A stretch of 64,000 nt of DNA from Anthropogastromicrobium sp050944455 (GTDB taxonomy: Bacteria; Bacillota; Clostridia; Lachnospirales; Lachnospiraceae). Below, piece by piece: positions 24,886-34,284 of this stretch (the stretch's first letter is position 1; each line of letters starts with the position of its first letter). Under the pieces are notes generated by a model. The model made no database searches. It worked only from the letters and a program-made list of their open reading frames with translations, and was not told where the DNA came from. A program made the position numbers and the translations under genes. Location: the NCBI GenBank assembly GCA_050944455.1, contig JBMNRC010000010.1, positions 26,491-90,490 on the forward strand, given 5' to 3'.

Positions 24886-26946
24886 CTATTGCGCGGCGTT
24901 CCCGGCCGTTCCCGCGCCGTCAGTCTCATTTTCCAGCTCTTCAGGCAGCGTATCCTCCTCGTCTCCGTCCTGAATCTGGAAATCAGGCCTGGTGTCCATT
25001 CCGGCCTCCTGGTTTTCTTCCGTCTCCGCCGCCGAAACCGCGGGTTCTGTCCATCCGGCGGTTTCCGCTTCCGTTTCTGACTCCGCCGAATCCGCCTGCA
25101 TGCCGTCCAGCACCGACCGGATAAATTCGTCGCGGTCCACGCGGTACATGACCTCGCGGGCCAGGATCGGATAATCCGTGATCACCATGTCGACGGAAAG
25201 GCGCTTCATCCGTTCCATCTCCTCCCGGGCGTCCACAGTCCACGCGTAGATCTGCTTGCCGGATTTCCGGATTTTGGAGACAACCGACCCGGTGATGAAA
25301 GCCGACCGCACGCTGAAAAAGTCCACATTAGGGTTCGACGTATACGCGTCGCCCAGAGCCAGCGAGACAATCATCCCGCACGTCAGGTCCGGGTTGATCG
25401 TTTTGAGCTGATACAGATACCGGTAATCCGCTGACTGGAACAGGCAGCTGTTCTCCATGCCGTATTTTTCCACCAGGTTGACAACCTTCTCCGCCAGGTC
25501 GTCGCTGACTTCATTCCGTTTCAGTTCAATGATCAGGCCGATTCTTCCGCGGGCGTATTCGAGGGCGTCGCCGAGCGTAGGCACGCGGGTTCCCGCATAT
25601 TCCTCTCCATATCCCTCTCCGAGATCGATCTGTTCGATCTCAGCCAGCGTCATATCGGACACCTTTGTATTCTTCCCGGTGAAACGCTTTACAGTCGTAT
25701 CGTGAAACAGAACCACCTGTCCGTCCGATGTGCACTGTACGTCGATCTCCGCGTAATCCGCCATAAAGTCGATGGCCAGTTCGATGGCCGGCAGACTGTT
25801 TTCCGGAGCGGCCGAGGAGAAACCGCGGTGCGCGGCAATCTGCGACGCGGCGGCCGAACGCTCCGTCTGGATGGCGCCGGTGTACATTCCATACAGCGGG
25901 ATAACCATGGCTGTCACGAGCGCGGTCAGCAGCGCCAGGGAAATTCTCCTGGTGCCTGCCGTGGAAAGATGCTGCGTTGTCCGGAGGTTTGCGGACGGAT
26001 CCGCGCCTGTATAGCTGTAAAATTCCGCCGAAAGCAGTTTCATGTGCAGGAAAGCCGCGAATACCGGCGCAATAAAAAGCGTGATGATCGAGACGTACTG
26101 TCTGAGCGTCAGTGAGAGAGCGGTGCGCAGATCCGGCGCGGCCAGCAGGCGGCAGGAGACAGAAATCACTGCTGATATGGCGAAACGGACGGCCGCCCAG
26201 GCGAGAACCGCGATAATTTCAGCAGCGGCAAAGTCCACAATCCGGATCAGCGCGGATTTTACCGCAAGCTTTTTCCCCGCCCGGCGGCTTTCCCTCTTCG
26301 AAAGCCCAAGCCCGGCGCGATACCAGACACTCTGAATTCTGAAAAACGAATAGACCGCCAGAATAATAAGCAGGGCAGCCAGTCCCATCTTTACCGGCCT
26401 TTGATTCAGGAGTTTCGGCAGGTAGGTCGAGTACGGATTGATCCGGTAGCAGAGTTCCAGAAAGAACGGGAAATCAGCCACAAAGCCGTAGGAGAGCAGC
26501 GGGAATGTCAGAAAGGCCAGACTGTGCCTCAGATTTACCGCGCCTCTCGCGAAACCGCCCGCGAGGGTCTGCACCAGATTCATCCGGACGCCGGCGCAGC
26601 CGGCCTGAACCCCGTTGAGCAGAATCATCTTCTCAAAATAGATCGCCAGCAGGACAGCGGCCGCAAACACCGCGACGCCCGCGATACCCGCCGGGGTCAG
26701 AATGAATTTCCGCAGATTCTGCGCCGTCACATAGCTGTACTTTGTGAATTTCAGCGCGAATTTCACGAGCGCCTGATAAAGATAATACAGGGCTACTCCC
26801 GATGAAAAACGGTAGAAAAGCGTGCCGAAAAACAGGCCGGTCCAGTTCGCGCGGAAAACTGCGCGGCTGAATTTTCCCCTTCCCCAGGGAATGCGATGGC
26901 GCGTGCTGCCGTGCCGCCTGGAATCTGATCTGTTCAAAGAAGTCAA
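24886..26946 (-). CDS. Membrane-anchored glycerophosphodiester phosphodiesterase
   Basis: 686 residues. Residues 30-360 contain about seven or eight membrane segments (the GDPD membrane domain). From residue 370 the GDPD catalytic domain reads IAAHRGFSSAAPENS (His373), AEIDVQCTSDGQ (Glu400, Asp402) and VLFHD (His415). It should release sn-glycerol 3-phosphate from glycerophosphodiesters or lipoteichoic-acid-like polymers. The C-terminal 90 residues are acidic and low-complexity. The start is a TTG preceded by AAGGAT; no upstream ATG is in frame, so the start is less certain. Confidence 0.9.
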   Translation of the reverse strand: MTSLNRSDSRRHGSTRHRIPWGRGKFSRAVFRANWTGLFFGTLFYRFSSGVALYYLYQALVKFALKFTKYSYVTAQNLRKFILTPAGIAGVAVFAAAVLLAIYFEKMILLNGVQAGCAGVRMNLVQTLAGGFARGAVNLRHSLAFLTFPLLSYGFVADFPFFLELCYRINPYSTYLPKLLNQRPVKMGLAALLIILAVYSFFRIQSVWYRAGLGLSKRESRRAGKKLAVKSALIRIVDFAAAEIIAVLAWAAVRFAISAVISVSCRLLAAPDLRTALSLTLRQYVSIITLFIAPVFAAFLHMKLLSAEFYSYTGADPSANLRTTQHLSTAGTRRISLALLTALVTAMVIPLYGMYTGAIQTERSAAASQIAAHRGFSSAAPENSLPAIELAIDFMADYAEIDVQCTSDGQVVLFHDTTVKRFTGKNTKVSDMTLAEIEQIDLGEGYGEEYAGTRVPTLGDALEYARGRIGLIIELKRNEVSDDLAEKVVNLVEKYGMENSCLFQSADYRYLYQLKTINPDLTCGMIVSLALGDAYTSNPNVDFFSVRSAFITGSVVSKIRKSGKQIYAWTVDAREEMERMKRLSVDMVITDYPILAREVMYRVDRDEFIRSVLDGMQADSAESETEAETAGWTEPAVSAAETEENQEAGMDTRPDFQIQDGDEEDTLPEELENETDGAGTAGNAAQ

Positions 26947-27208
26947 TGGGTATTATCCTTTCTCAAAATCTGCAGCTCTGTCCGGAGGTGCAGAAAAAAA
27001 GGCAGCCTACTTTACAGCAGTACCGCCTCTCTGCGTACAAAAATCAAAACAGTTTCAGCCGCATATCGGCAAAACAAAAAACGCGGGATCTCCGCGGTCC
27101 GGCAGCGATCTGTCTATCTGCCTGTCCGCCGCGTCCGTCAGGCAGAACTGGCGCTCAGAAACTGGCGCTCAGAATTTCCCGCTTACAACTCTGCTTACAG
27201 CTTTCTGA

Positions 27209-28042
27209 TCAGAATTCTGCCTGACCGGACAGGCCGCGCTGACGCGCTGCCAGCCACTCCTCATACAGCTCGCGGATATCAGGGCAGACAATCGAAGCAT
27301 GGTAGGGGCTTGCCTTTTCCTCAGCGCTGTCCGCCTCGCCGGTCAGCACCAGCGCCGTGTCCGCACCGGCATTGACTCCGCACAGAATGTCCGTGTACAT
27401 CCGGTCCCCGACGACAAGCGTCTGCTGTTTCGTGAAACCGGTCTGCCTCATCGCCTCATAAACCATCCCGGGATCAGGCTTCCCGATAAAATAAGGCCTG
27501 CGCTTTACCGCGTTCTCCAGCATCTGGCAGATCGAGCCGCAGTCCGGGACAAACCCGAACTCAATCGGACACACAAGATCGGGATTCGTCGCCAGAAAGT
27601 CCGTCTTACGGGTTGAAAGCACGCGGCAGCATTCCACCAGTTTGGCATATGTCAGTTCACTGTCATAGCCGACCAGGACGCAGCTGATTTCGGGATCCGC
27701 GCTGTCTGTGGTGACACGGATGCCGGACTTTCGGAGCTCCTGTTCGAGGGAGACCGTTCCCATCAGATAGATCAGCCTGCCCGCGTATTTCTGCTGAAGC
27801 AGCTTCACCGTCATGTAGGACGCGGTGATAAAATTTTTTTCCGAGGTCGGGATCCGCCACGCGTCGAACTTGCGGACATAGTCCCGGATACTCTTCGTAG
27901 AATTGTTCGTGATAAAGATATACTCGCCGCCGGCTTCATGGATTTTCTGCAGAAAATCGGTCGTTCCGTCGATCAGATGAGTCCCATTTGCGATCGTCCC
28001 GTCGATGTCAAACAGAAAAAGCTTCTTTTCAGCCAAATTCAT
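27209..28042 (-). CDS. HAD-IIA family phosphatase (NagD-like)
   Basis: 277 residues from the ATG at 28042 (GGAGGG upstream; the preceding TTG is poor). Motif I is FLFDIDGTI, motif II ITNNST, and motif III/IV KPDPGMVY ... VGDRMYTDILCG, with the C2 cap typical of NagD/p-nitrophenyl phosphatases. Substrates are small phosphate esters; the precise one cannot be read. It overlaps nothing and is 38 bases from the small protein gene on its left side of transcription. Confidence 0.93.
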   Translation of the reverse strand: MNLAEKKLFLFDIDGTIANGTHLIDGTTDFLQKIHEAGGEYIFITNNSTKSIRDYVRKFDAWRIPTSEKNFITASYMTVKLLQQKYAGRLIYLMGTVSLEQELRKSGIRVTTDSADPEISCVLVGYDSELTYAKLVECCRVLSTRKTDFLATNPDLVCPIEFGFVPDCGSICQMLENAVKRRPYFIGKPDPGMVYEAMRQTGFTKQQTLVVGDRMYTDILCGVNAGADTALVLTGEADSAEEKASPYHASIVCPDIRELYEEWLAARQRGLSGQAEF

Positions 28043-28080
28043 GAAGCGTGCCCTCCGGCCGATTTCCAACAGAATTACCG

Positions 28081-28449
28081 TTACAGGCTCTTGCGGAGCC
28101 TCGCCGCTTCCTGGGCGGCTTTCTCTTCACGTGCGGCCTTGGCTTCGGCGTTCTTTTTCTTTACCGCGGCAGCTTCGTTTCGCTGCTCACGGCGCTCGTT
28201 ATCCTCGGCCTCGAACTGTTCGTGGCGCTCATGCTTTGCGGTATCGACAGCTTTCTGAATTTCGCCGGCCGCCTCCTCCGCCTTCTGCTGAAGCCCCTCA
28301 TCCTCATATTTCAGGAAAGAAGTGAAGGCCTGCGGATTCAGGAAAATCTTTTCCGCGCCGGAGTCGAAGCGGACAGTAACGTGTTTTTCATCAATTCCGG
28401 TTACTTCGCCTTTGCCAAACTTCTTGTGGACAACCCGTTCTCCTGCCAT
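28081..28449 (-). CDS. Small protein with UvrD-C/CarD-like tudor domain and charged helical tail
   Basis: 122 residues from the ATG at 28449 (GGAG upstream). Residues 3-45 (GERVVHKKFGKGEVTGID, VTVRFDSGAEKIFLNPQAF) look like the SH3/tudor-like fold at the C-terminus of PcrA/UvrD and in CarD. The remaining 75 residues are a Lys/Glu/Ala-rich predicted coiled coil. Function unknown; binding to nucleic acid or RNA polymerase is inference. It has its own promoter and probably reads into the HAD gene. Confidence 0.7.
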   Translation of the reverse strand: MAGERVVHKKFGKGEVTGIDEKHVTVRFDSGAEKIFLNPQAFTSFLKYEDEGLQQKAEEAAGEIQKAVDTAKHERHEQFEAEDNERREQRNEAAAVKKKNAEAKAAREEKAAQEAARLRKSL

Positions 28450-28536
28450 ATACACTCCTTTCACGCACGCGTCCCGTGCCTGTATTCTTTGTTGCTGCAG
28501 CGCCTTACACGCATATAATCAGAATTTCTGTATGAT

Positions 28537-28566
28537 ATTATAACATTGTGCCCAGACTATTGTAAA
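28537..28566 (-). promoter_or_regulatory. Promoter for the tudor-like gene and HAD phosphatase
   Basis: On the - strand: TTTACA, 18 bases, TATAAT, with TGT before the -10. Confidence 0.7.
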
Positions 28567-28610
28567 GTTGACCGGAAAAGTCCAAAAATTCAGGCGTTTG
28601 TGAGATGCGG

Positions 28611-28660
28611 AAAAACCCGCGCACCGTCCGTCGGAAAACCTGACGGATGACGCGCGGGTT
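28611..28660 (-). terminator. Terminator downstream of rfbC
   Basis: On the - strand AACCCGCGC and TCCGTC pair with GACGGA and GCGCGGGTT around an internal 4x4 mismatch, followed by five Ts. It marks the end of the rfbC transcript. Confidence 0.8.
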
Positions 28661-28731
28661 CATAGGTCCGAAAAGTCCGCCCCTGCAGCTGCGGGCGCGA
28701 AACCCATGGTTTTAATCATGGGATGAAAACG

Positions 28732-28784
28732 TATTTTTCAGGCAAATATTTTCAGGTAAATATTTTCAGGTAAATATTCCTGAG
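28732..28784. repeat. 14-bp tandem repeat downstream of rfbC
   Basis: TATTTTCAGGTAAA is repeated at 28747 and 28761, with a variant copy at 28732 and a partial one at 28775. Confidence 0.85.
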
Positions 28785-28791
28785 CCTGTAT

Positions 28792-29403
28792 TCACAGATT
28801 GGTGAAATGGAAGGTATCCTTCAGTCCCTTCCAGTTCTGGTCGCGCTCATTGATGTTGAGCTTCGTGCCGTCCTCCAGCGTATATCCCTCGCTGGAAGCG
28901 GAACCGCTGTAGGATCCTCTGAGCTCCGGCCACTCGATGCCGATCTCCGGATCGTTCCACGCGAGGCCGCCTTCATCGCCGGGGTGATAGAAATCCGTGA
29001 CCTTGTAGCAGAACTCCGCCACATCGCTGAGCACCAGGAAGCCATGCGCGAATCCCGGGGAGATGTAGAACTGCTTTTTGTTCTCCTCGCTCAGTTCCAC
29101 GCCGAACCACTTTCCGTAGGTTTTGCTGCCTGTGCGCAGGTCAACCGCAACGTCGAAAACCCTTCCCCGGATCACGCGGACCAGTTTTCCCTGCGGATAC
29201 TGCTTCTGGAAGTGCAGCCCGCGCAGTACGCCCTTGGTGGACATGCTCTGGTTATCCTGCACGAAAACCATGTCCAGGCCCGCCTCATGGCAGTCATTCT
29301 GGTTATAGGTCTCCATGAAATATCCGCGCTCATCGCCGTGCACGGTCGGCTCGATAATGTAGAGTCCCTCGATCGGAGCTTTTGTCACAGTAATCTGTCC
29401 CAT
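28792..29403 (-). CDS. rfbC: dTDP-4-dehydrorhamnose 3,5-epimerase
   Basis: 203 residues. GDERGYFMETYNQ, VQDNQSMSTKGVLRGLHFQ, VFDVAVDLR and ISPGFAHGFLVLSD are the family motifs; catalytic His is in GLHFQ and the Tyr in FCYKVTDFY. It acts third in dTDP-L-rhamnose synthesis. rfbD lies 300 bases upstream on the same strand; rfbA and rfbB are not in the window. Confidence 0.97.
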   Translation of the reverse strand: MGQITVTKAPIEGLYIIEPTVHGDERGYFMETYNQNDCHEAGLDMVFVQDNQSMSTKGVLRGLHFQKQYPQGKLVRVIRGRVFDVAVDLRTGSKTYGKWFGVELSEENKKQFYISPGFAHGFLVLSDVAEFCYKVTDFYHPGDEGGLAWNDPEIGIEWPELRGSYSGSASSEGYTLEDGTKLNINERDQNWKGLKDTFHFTNL

Positions 29404-29414
29404 TTCACTGACTT

Positions 29415-29550
29415 CCTTTCCTGGATTTGTTTTCTGGATTATCTTTTTTGGATTTTCTTTTTGGATTTACTTTCTTTTATTCACTTTCTCAGGTTCAAAT
29501 CATTCATTTTCTCAGATTCAATGATTCACTTTCCTGGATTCGATTTTTGC
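29415..29550. repeat. AT-rich imperfect repeats between rfbC and rfbD
   Basis: This 300-base gap holds no gene. Short TTTTTGGATT units recur three to four times, then TTCATTTTCTCAGATTCAA and ATTCACTTTCCTGGATTC units alternate. The base composition is clearly more AT-rich than the flanking genes. Confidence 0.6.
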
Positions 29551-29704
29551 TGTGCCATACTCAGGCTGCGAAACGGTGAGTGCGCATCCGCGGGCGCCCG
29601 CTTGTTTGCAGGCGTCCGTCCCGCCTCTGCGCTCATCCTGATCCCTTATCCGCCGGCATCAGATTCCGCATACGGCAATACCCATACGGCGGTTTGACCG
29701 TCCG

Positions 29705-30631
29705 TCAGTACAGTCCCTGCTCCTTCAGCACTTTCAGATATCTGGAAAGCGCGTCCTTCCAGTCCGGAAGCGGCGTGAACCCGTTCCTGACAAGTTTGCT
29801 CTTATCCAGCCTGGAGTTGAACGGCCTTGCCGCTTTGGACAGCCCGTATTCCGCGGTCGTAACCGGCGTCACCTTTGTCTTCAGGCCGGCCTGGCGGTAA
29901 ATCTCCCGGGTGAAGTCATACCAGGAAATGTATCCGCCTTCATTCGTCACATGGTAATAGCCGTATTTGTCCGTTCCGATCATATCGACCAGCAGGCGGG
30001 CAAGATCGAGCGTGTAGGTCGGGGTGCCGATCTGGTCGTTCACCACGCGCACTTCGTCATGCGTCTGCCCGACTTTCAGCATTGTCTTGATAAAGTTCCT
30101 TCCGTTGACGCCGAACACCCAGGCGATGCGGACAATGAAATATTTCGTCAGAAGCCCGGATACCGCAAGCTCGCCGTCCAGCTTGCTCTGCCCGTAGACA
30201 TTGAGCGGGGCGTAATCCTTGCAGTCCGGATCCCACGGCGTCGTTCCCTGACCGTTGAAGACATAGTCCGTGCTGATGTAAACCATCTTCGCGTCAAGCT
30301 CATGCGCGGCGTCCGCGATATTCTTTGTCCCGTCAGCGTTGATGGCGAACACCTTCGCCCGCTTATCCTCATCCTCGGCAAGATCGACGGCCGTCCAGGC
30401 CGCGCAGTGCACGATGACGTCCGGCGCAAGCTCTTCCAGCGTTTTTCTGACCGCTCCGGCGTCCGTGATGTCCAGCTGGACATAGGGCATCGAAGCCACC
30501 GCCGCTTTCTCCTCCGGGTGCGGGTAAGCCGGCAGGATGTCGCTTCCGATTCCCTCGATCCCTCTCTTCGCCAGTTCGTTCATCACGTCGTGGCCGAGCT
30601 GCCCGCCGACGCCTGTCACAAATACCTTCAT
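29705..30631 (-). CDS. rfbD: dTDP-4-dehydrorhamnose reductase
   Basis: 308 residues from the ATG at 30631 (AAGGAGGATGCG upstream). MKVFVTGVGGQLGHDVM is the NADPH-binding start, VHCAAWTAVDLAEDE and the STDYVFNGQ ... YGQSKLDGE catalytic Tyr/Lys motif follow. Last step of dTDP-rhamnose synthesis, for cell-surface polysaccharide. Confidence 0.97.
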   Translation of the reverse strand: MKVFVTGVGGQLGHDVMNELAKRGIEGIGSDILPAYPHPEEKAAVASMPYVQLDITDAGAVRKTLEELAPDVIVHCAAWTAVDLAEDEDKRAKVFAINADGTKNIADAAHELDAKMVYISTDYVFNGQGTTPWDPDCKDYAPLNVYGQSKLDGELAVSGLLTKYFIVRIAWVFGVNGRNFIKTMLKVGQTHDEVRVVNDQIGTPTYTLDLARLLVDMIGTDKYGYYHVTNEGGYISWYDFTREIYRQAGLKTKVTPVTTAEYGLSKAARPFNSRLDKSKLVRNGFTPLPDWKDALSRYLKVLKEQGLY

Positions 30632-30875
30632 CGCATCCTCCTTCATCCTCAGTCTCTGATTAATGACTGCCGAAACCGCCGGCAGCCGCTTTTTTCTCCG
30701 GCACCAGCCTTTGTCCAGACGCTTCAGACCGCTGTTCAGTTCAGGCTGCGGCCTGCCGTTCAACCGGACCCTTCCGGCTGTTCCGACGCCTCAGGACGCT
30801 GTTCCGCCAGGCCTGCAGCCTGACATTCCGCCGGATTCTGCTGTTTCCGGCGCTCCGGACGGCTGTTTCACCGCC

Positions 30876-32921
30876 TCAGCTTTTGCTGATATGCTCCTCA
30901 AACCAGTCCTGGATTTCCTTCAGGCGGCGGACCCGGAGAGACGGCTTTCCGCTTCTGGAAAGCTCGTGGTTTTCGCCGTGGAATACCACCATCCGGGTGT
31001 CCACGCCGTTCTCCTTCATCGCCGTGTAAAACTGATAGCCTTCGGAAACCGGGCAGCGGTGATCCTCGCTGCTGTGCAGAACCAGCGTCGGCGTCGTCAC
31101 GGCCTTCACATATCTGAGGGGGCTGTGCTCCCACATTTTCTCCACGCCGCCGTCCTCGAAGAATTTCGCGCCGTTCTGATCCTCCGCGAACATCGGCCCG
31201 ATATCCGAAATGCCGTACATCGATACCCAGTTGGAGATGGAACGCTGGGTTGCCGCCGCGGCAAATCTCGAAGTGTGCGTGACGATCCAGTTGGTCATGA
31301 ACCCGCCGTAGCTTCCGCCGGTGACGCAGAGTTTTCCCGCGTCCACCGCCGGGATCTCCCGGACGATCAGGTCCGTGAAATCCATGATATTCTGATAATC
31401 TGTCGTCCCGTAGCGTTCCGCCATATAGGCGAACCTGTTGCCGCGTCCATCGCCGCCGTACGGATTGCAGAACAGGACGATGTATCCCGCCGAAGCCCAC
31501 ACCTGCATTTCATGGAAATAAACCTCGCCGTAAGCGCATTTGGGTCCTCCGTGGATATCCAGGATGGCGGGATATTTTTTCTCCGGATCAAAATCCTTCG
31601 GATACAGAACCCAGCCGTCAATGTCCCAGCCGCAGCTCTGTACGGTGAACTTTTCGGGCTGCGCCACGTACGTTCCCCGGAGAAGCTTTTCGTTGACCCT
31701 GGTGACCTGGCGGAACCCCTTCTCCCGCTCCCAGGTGTAGATTTCCTCCGGAAGCATCCCGTAAAGCGCCGACAGGATAACCTTTCCTCTGCGGATATCG
31801 AAGTCCCCGATGCTTCCCTCACGGTCAATCAGCGTCGTCATCGTTCCGTCCGGCGCGATTCCGCGAAGCTCGATGTGATTGCGGACCGTCGTCAGGAAAT
31901 ATAGGATATTTCCATCCGCGTGGACATTGTTCATCTCGTTGTAGGAAACGTCCGTCAGGACTTCATGTCCGATGCTGATATCCGGGTCGGCGATCAGCTT
32001 CAGCTGTTTCGCCTCAAAATCATAACAGAAGAATTTCGGGTTTTCATTGACGCCGTATCGTTTTTTGTCGGTTGCCGCCGCAATCAGCTTTCCGCCGGCC
32101 AGCTTCACCAGGCTGAAAGACAGCTCTTCATCTGGGCTGACCAGAAGCTCCGCGGGGCGGACATGCGGTGTCCCGGCATGGGCCTTCGCAGGCTCCGCCG
32201 ACTCGCCGCTGTCGATGCGGACTCTCCATAAGGCTTCTTTCCAGGTTCTTCTCCCCCTGAATTTCTCGCCGGAAAAAAAGACCCACTTGCAATCGGTATC
32301 AAAATAGCTGACGTCGGTCTCCGGGTCCGTGAGAAGTTCCGTCTTTCCGCGGCCGCTGTCAAACAGATACAGGGAAGATCTCTTTCCGCTGGTCATTCCG
32401 ACGCCGTTCGCGCTCCAGGGATCCTCATCGAGCACATCCACTCCGCTGCTTTCCCTGATTTCCTCAGCAGTCTTTTTGCGGTTTTTCAGGCTCTGCCGGT
32501 AAAGATCCGGGTGCCTGAGGTCCATTCCGCCGCAGAAAAGCCAACGGTTTGCGGAAATCTTCCGGACTGACGACGCCGTGAACGGTACCTCAAAAGCAGG
32601 CTCCGCCTCGCCGCCCAGCACGGAGAGACGATAGAAAGCCGTGAAGGGTTCACCCTCTTTTCTGCGTTTTTTCTGCTCCTCCGTGCGGTCCGCTGCAAAA
32701 AGAACCGTACTGTCGTCTTCCCAGATGTAGAAACTGACGTCCCCCGCCCAGGTCAGGCGCCTGGCCGATCCGTTCTCAGCCAGCCAGAGATCCGTGCTGT
32801 ACGCGTCCTTTGCGCGGTTTCCCCGCGCGCAGATCATCGCGGCGCGGCTTCCGGAAGGATTGTACTGAACCGAATAAAAAGAGCTGTAATCATACAGCAG
32901 ATCCGGCGCGACACTCTTCAT
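30876..32921 (-). CDS. S9 family prolyl oligopeptidase-like peptidase
   Basis: 681 residues. An N-terminal beta-propeller-like half (about 1-400) is followed by an alpha/beta hydrolase domain with catalytic Ser in VTGGSYGGFMTNW, Asp in HSSEDHRCPVSEG and His in HGENHELSRSG. This is the acylaminoacyl-peptidase/DPP-like subgroup. No signal peptide is visible, so it is likely cytoplasmic and degrades peptides. GGAGG lies about ten bases before ATG. About 240 bases on either side hold no gene. Confidence 0.95.
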   Translation of the reverse strand: MKSVAPDLLYDYSSFYSVQYNPSGSRAAMICARGNRAKDAYSTDLWLAENGSARRLTWAGDVSFYIWEDDSTVLFAADRTEEQKKRRKEGEPFTAFYRLSVLGGEAEPAFEVPFTASSVRKISANRWLFCGGMDLRHPDLYRQSLKNRKKTAEEIRESSGVDVLDEDPWSANGVGMTSGKRSSLYLFDSGRGKTELLTDPETDVSYFDTDCKWVFFSGEKFRGRRTWKEALWRVRIDSGESAEPAKAHAGTPHVRPAELLVSPDEELSFSLVKLAGGKLIAAATDKKRYGVNENPKFFCYDFEAKQLKLIADPDISIGHEVLTDVSYNEMNNVHADGNILYFLTTVRNHIELRGIAPDGTMTTLIDREGSIGDFDIRRGKVILSALYGMLPEEIYTWEREKGFRQVTRVNEKLLRGTYVAQPEKFTVQSCGWDIDGWVLYPKDFDPEKKYPAILDIHGGPKCAYGEVYFHEMQVWASAGYIVLFCNPYGGDGRGNRFAYMAERYGTTDYQNIMDFTDLIVREIPAVDAGKLCVTGGSYGGFMTNWIVTHTSRFAAAATQRSISNWVSMYGISDIGPMFAEDQNGAKFFEDGGVEKMWEHSPLRYVKAVTTPTLVLHSSEDHRCPVSEGYQFYTAMKENGVDTRMVVFHGENHELSRSGKPSLRVRRLKEIQDWFEEHISKS

Positions 32922-33166
32922 GCGATTTCTGCCTCCTCACTCAATACAGACGGCTCTGAATCAAAGCCGATGGATTCAGGTCAGCAAACCGGCCCTGCAG
33001 GAGATTCATTGCGGCCGGACGCGGTGAACATGCGGTCCTGCGTAAATCTCTTCCGCCATCCCCCGGATATTGCCGGGATACTGCCAAAACTGATCCAGGA
33101 CGGCCCCGGCGGATACGCCAAACCCCCGGATATGACGGGATACTGCCGGATCCCGCTTCCGGACCG

Positions 33167-34081
33167 TCATTTCAATACGATGTTCATCTGCCCGGAAGGA
33201 AAGTCCATGATCACGCTGCCCTGAAGCCAGATATCTGCTTTAAAGCGGTATCCGACCGCCGGGACGCCCATCAGCTCGTCCGCGGAAATGGCCAGCCGCA
33301 TCGGAATCTGGTTGCTCACGACCTCCAGGATATAGATCTTCTCGCCCGTCAGCGGATTGATGTTTGAGGACACGGAGATGATATAGCCCATGATCGTGTA
33401 CTGATCGCACTCGACTCCTCCGGGGAGAATAAAGGTCTCGACAACCGAATAAATGTCCGTTTTCTCCAGCCTGGTGCTCACGCTGGAGTAAGTGTTCATG
33501 TCATCGTAGGTAAGCTCGTCCATCGCCTCCTGGTCGCCGTTCATCGCGGCGTCCATCAGCTCTTCCGAGCGGAGCTCCTGCTTTTCCTGAATTCTGATCT
33601 GATCCTCGGTTTTGTACACGGGGAGCAGAACCTTCCCGTTCACCGCGAGTCCCGACAGGCAGACGCCGTAGATATTGGGCGCCATTCCCCCCGCGGATTC
33701 GCGCTTCCGGTAATCCATGGCGTTGAGAACAAAGAAAATCAGGTTCATCCCCAGGCGATGATCGTCGCAGATTCCGCTCCAGGCTTCCTTCTCCGTCTGT
33801 TTCTCGACGCTGCATTCCGCCACAGTCGAGCAGAAATGGCTGTCGATATACGGATAATAATATTCCGTCTCGAACGCGCCGGAGGAATCCACCGTTCCGT
33901 ACACGCCAAGACCGGTATCCTCGCCGGTTTCCAGAACAGCGAGTTTGCAGAATTCCCCGTCGTTCCGTCCCGGGAGGATCACTTCGCGGTCCGGGGAGGC
34001 AATCACGCTGTTCAGAAGGCATTTCAGCTGCTTTTTTCCGTCGATATGGGAAAATCCGATAGACGAAAGATATCTGTTCAT
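33167..34081 (-). CDS. DUF3881-like protein, unknown function
   Basis: 304 residues, no signal peptide or membrane segment. The start MNRYLSSIGFSHIDGKKQLK, a middle PNIYGVCLSGLAVNGKVLLP, a Glu/Asp-rich insertion and a beta-rich end (YTIMGYIISVSSNINPLTGE) resemble the clostridial DUF3881 family as I recall it. GGAGG precedes the ATG. The function is unknown. Confidence 0.7.
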   Translation of the reverse strand: MNRYLSSIGFSHIDGKKQLKCLLNSVIASPDREVILPGRNDGEFCKLAVLETGEDTGLGVYGTVDSSGAFETEYYYPYIDSHFCSTVAECSVEKQTEKEAWSGICDDHRLGMNLIFFVLNAMDYRKRESAGGMAPNIYGVCLSGLAVNGKVLLPVYKTEDQIRIQEKQELRSEELMDAAMNGDQEAMDELTYDDMNTYSSVSTRLEKTDIYSVVETFILPGGVECDQYTIMGYIISVSSNINPLTGEKIYILEVVSNQIPMRLAISADELMGVPAVGYRFKADIWLQGSVIMDFPSGQMNIVLK

Positions 34082-34180
34082 ACTGCCTCCTTCCGGGAAA
34101 TCTGTTTATCTGTGTGATTTCATTATAATGCATGGCGGGTGTTTCCGGCCCGCCGGAGTCCTGAAGTTTATAAAACTTTA

Positions 34181-34216
34181 AAAAAGACCGCATCGCCTCA
34201 GGTCGGACGCGGTCTT
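34181..34216 (-). terminator. Terminator downstream of serS
   Basis: On the - strand AAGACCGCGTC pairs with GATGCGGTCTT, followed by six Ts, about 70 bases past the serS stop. Confidence 0.85.
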
Positions 34217-34284
34217 ATTGTCCGGATTTTCCGCCCCGCGGCGCTGGAATCCGGAACGAAGAATCAATTTATCTGAGTCAGGCG

